Made by a program: the position numbers and the translations under genes
In this document: positions 6,629-6,945 of the stretch, piece after piece
Layout: each line of letters begins with the position of its first letter
How positions within the stretch are numbered: the first letter of the stretch is position 1
Origin: Solirubrobacterales bacterium
GTDB taxonomy: Bacteria; Actinomycetota; Thermoleophilia; Solirubrobacterales; Solirubrobacteraceae
Reading direction: 5' to 3'
Assembly (NCBI GenBank): GCA_013813955.1
Contig: JACCQW010000369.1
Location: 1-6,945 of the forward strand
DNA length: 6,945 bases
The notes under the pieces: generated by a model
The model's database searches: none
What the model was told of the DNA's origin: nothing
Seen by the model: the letters and a program-made list of their open reading frames with translations, nothing else

Positions 6629-6945
6629 AGCTGCGCCTCCAGTCCGTCGCGTTCCATTGCCTGCACCTTGCCCAGCCGGCGCACGTGTCGATCCTCCCCG
6701 CTGAAGCTCGCGCCCGCGAACGCGGTCGTCAGCTCGGCGGCCACCGCGGGGCCGATCACCCGCGCGCCTAGGCAGAGCACGTTGCAGTCGTCGTGGCTCA
6801 CGCACTGCGCGGCCGTGTAGTGGTCGTGGCACGCGGCGGCGCGGACGCCGGGCAGCTTGCTCGCCGCGACCGAGACGCCGGCGCCGGAGCCGCAGACCAG
6901 GATCCCCCGCGCGAACTCGCCGCCGGCCACCGCGCGCCCGACGGC
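6625..6945 (-). CDS. rpiB: Ribose-5-phosphate isomerase B (RpiB/LacAB family), C-terminal 106 residues, cut by window edge
   Basis: Interconverts ribulose-5-phosphate and ribose-5-phosphate in the cytosol. The frame is open to the right edge; the usual length of about 145-160 residues implies that about 45-50 N-terminal residues are missing. Counting from the first residue in the window, GILVCGSGAGVSVAASK spans 14-30 and RAAACHDHYTA 35-45. DDCNVLCLGARVIG spans 52-65, and a basic RHVRRLGKV tail follows. Cys18 and His51 are separated by 33 residues, matching my recollection of the catalytic Cys66 and His99 of the E. coli enzyme. Having this cysteine makes it an E. coli-like RpiB, unlike the mycobacterial form that lacks it and uses a glutamate. 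Its TGA stop overlaps the tal-pgi GTG start by 4 nt, placing it in the same operon. A LacA/LacB-like galactose-6-P isomerase is possible from fold alone but unlikely in this setting. Confidence 0.92.
   Translation of the reverse strand, partial: AVGRAVAGGEFARGILVCGSGAGVSVAASKLPGVRAAACHDHYTAAQCVSHDDCNVLCLGARVIGPAVAAELTTAFAGASFSGEDRHVRRLGKVQAMERDGLEAQL
6636..6640 (-). promoter_or_regulatory. Shine-Dalgarno of tal-pgi
   Basis: GGAGG on the minus strand, 7 nt before the GTG at 6628 and lying within the last codons of rpiB. It fixes the tal-pgi start at this GTG rather than at any codon further upstream in the long open frame. Confidence 0.8.

Noticed and set aside
5036..6820. 594-codon open frame on the plus strand, antisense to tal-pgi
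   Set aside because: It is composed of Val, Gly, Ala, Arg, His and Leu repeats with no recognisable domain, and lies wholly opposite a gene with clear catalytic motifs. It is the expected result of high third-position GC.
6629..6832. N-terminal extension of Tal-Pgi by 68 residues
   Set aside because: It is an Arg/Gly-rich out-of-frame reading of rpiB. The GGAGG-preceded GTG at 6628 is the natural start.
1..6945. Undescribed defence, mobile or RNA-based system
   Set aside because: Every base is accounted for by recognisable carbon-metabolism genes. I saw no transposase, repeat array, inverted-repeat boundary, tRNA-like sequence or composition shift.

Overview
The window is one compact, single-strand block of central carbon metabolism. 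All six genes lie on the minus strand. In transcription order they are rpiB (3' part only), a transaldolase/glucose-6-phosphate isomerase fusion (tal-pgi), gnd, zwf, opcA, and the 5' end of a glycoside hydrolase family 15 (GH15) gene. The DNA is very GC-rich, about 70% by eye, with the strong third-position GC bias that opens long false reading frames on both strands. OpcA, a G6PDH assembly protein known from Actinomycetota and cyanobacteria, together with the high GC points to a high-GC actinomycete. The fused Tal-Pgi, the short 6-phosphogluconate dehydrogenase and the Cys-type RpiB would suit a deep lineage such as Thermoleophilia (Solirubrobacter/Conexibacter relatives) better than a mycobacterium or streptomycete. 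That placement is inference.

Layout from right to left: 6945-6625 rpiB (106 C-terminal residues), 6628-3893 tal-pgi (911 aa), 3893-2964 gnd (309 aa), 2967-1432 zwf (511 aa), 1425-307 opcA (372 aa), 310-1 the GH15 N-terminus (103 residues). The junctions are a 4-nt GTGA overlap, a 1-nt TGATG overlap, a 4-nt ATGA overlap, a 6-nt gap and a 4-nt ATGA overlap. There is no intergenic space for an internal promoter or terminator, so this is the interior of a single operon whose promoter and end lie outside the window. No stretch of 300 bases lacks a gene. I see no RNA gene, mobile element, repeat array or CRISPR.

Together the genes encode most of a cyclic pentose phosphate pathway. Zwf (assembled or activated by OpcA) oxidises glucose-6-phosphate, and Gnd oxidatively decarboxylates 6-phosphogluconate to ribulose-5-phosphate. 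RpiB interconverts ribulose-5-P and ribose-5-P. The Tal half of the fusion makes fructose-6-phosphate, which the Pgi half can return to glucose-6-phosphate for another turn. The GH15 enzyme probably releases glucose from trehalose or an alpha-glucan, linking a storage sugar to the pathway. Transketolase, ribulose-phosphate epimerase and 6-phosphogluconolactonase are not in the window.

I found no evidence of an undescribed biological system. The points worth a second look are the fused enzyme with both catalytic sets intact, a possible NAD+/NADP+ split between Gnd and Zwf, and the coupling of a GH15 hydrolase to opcA.
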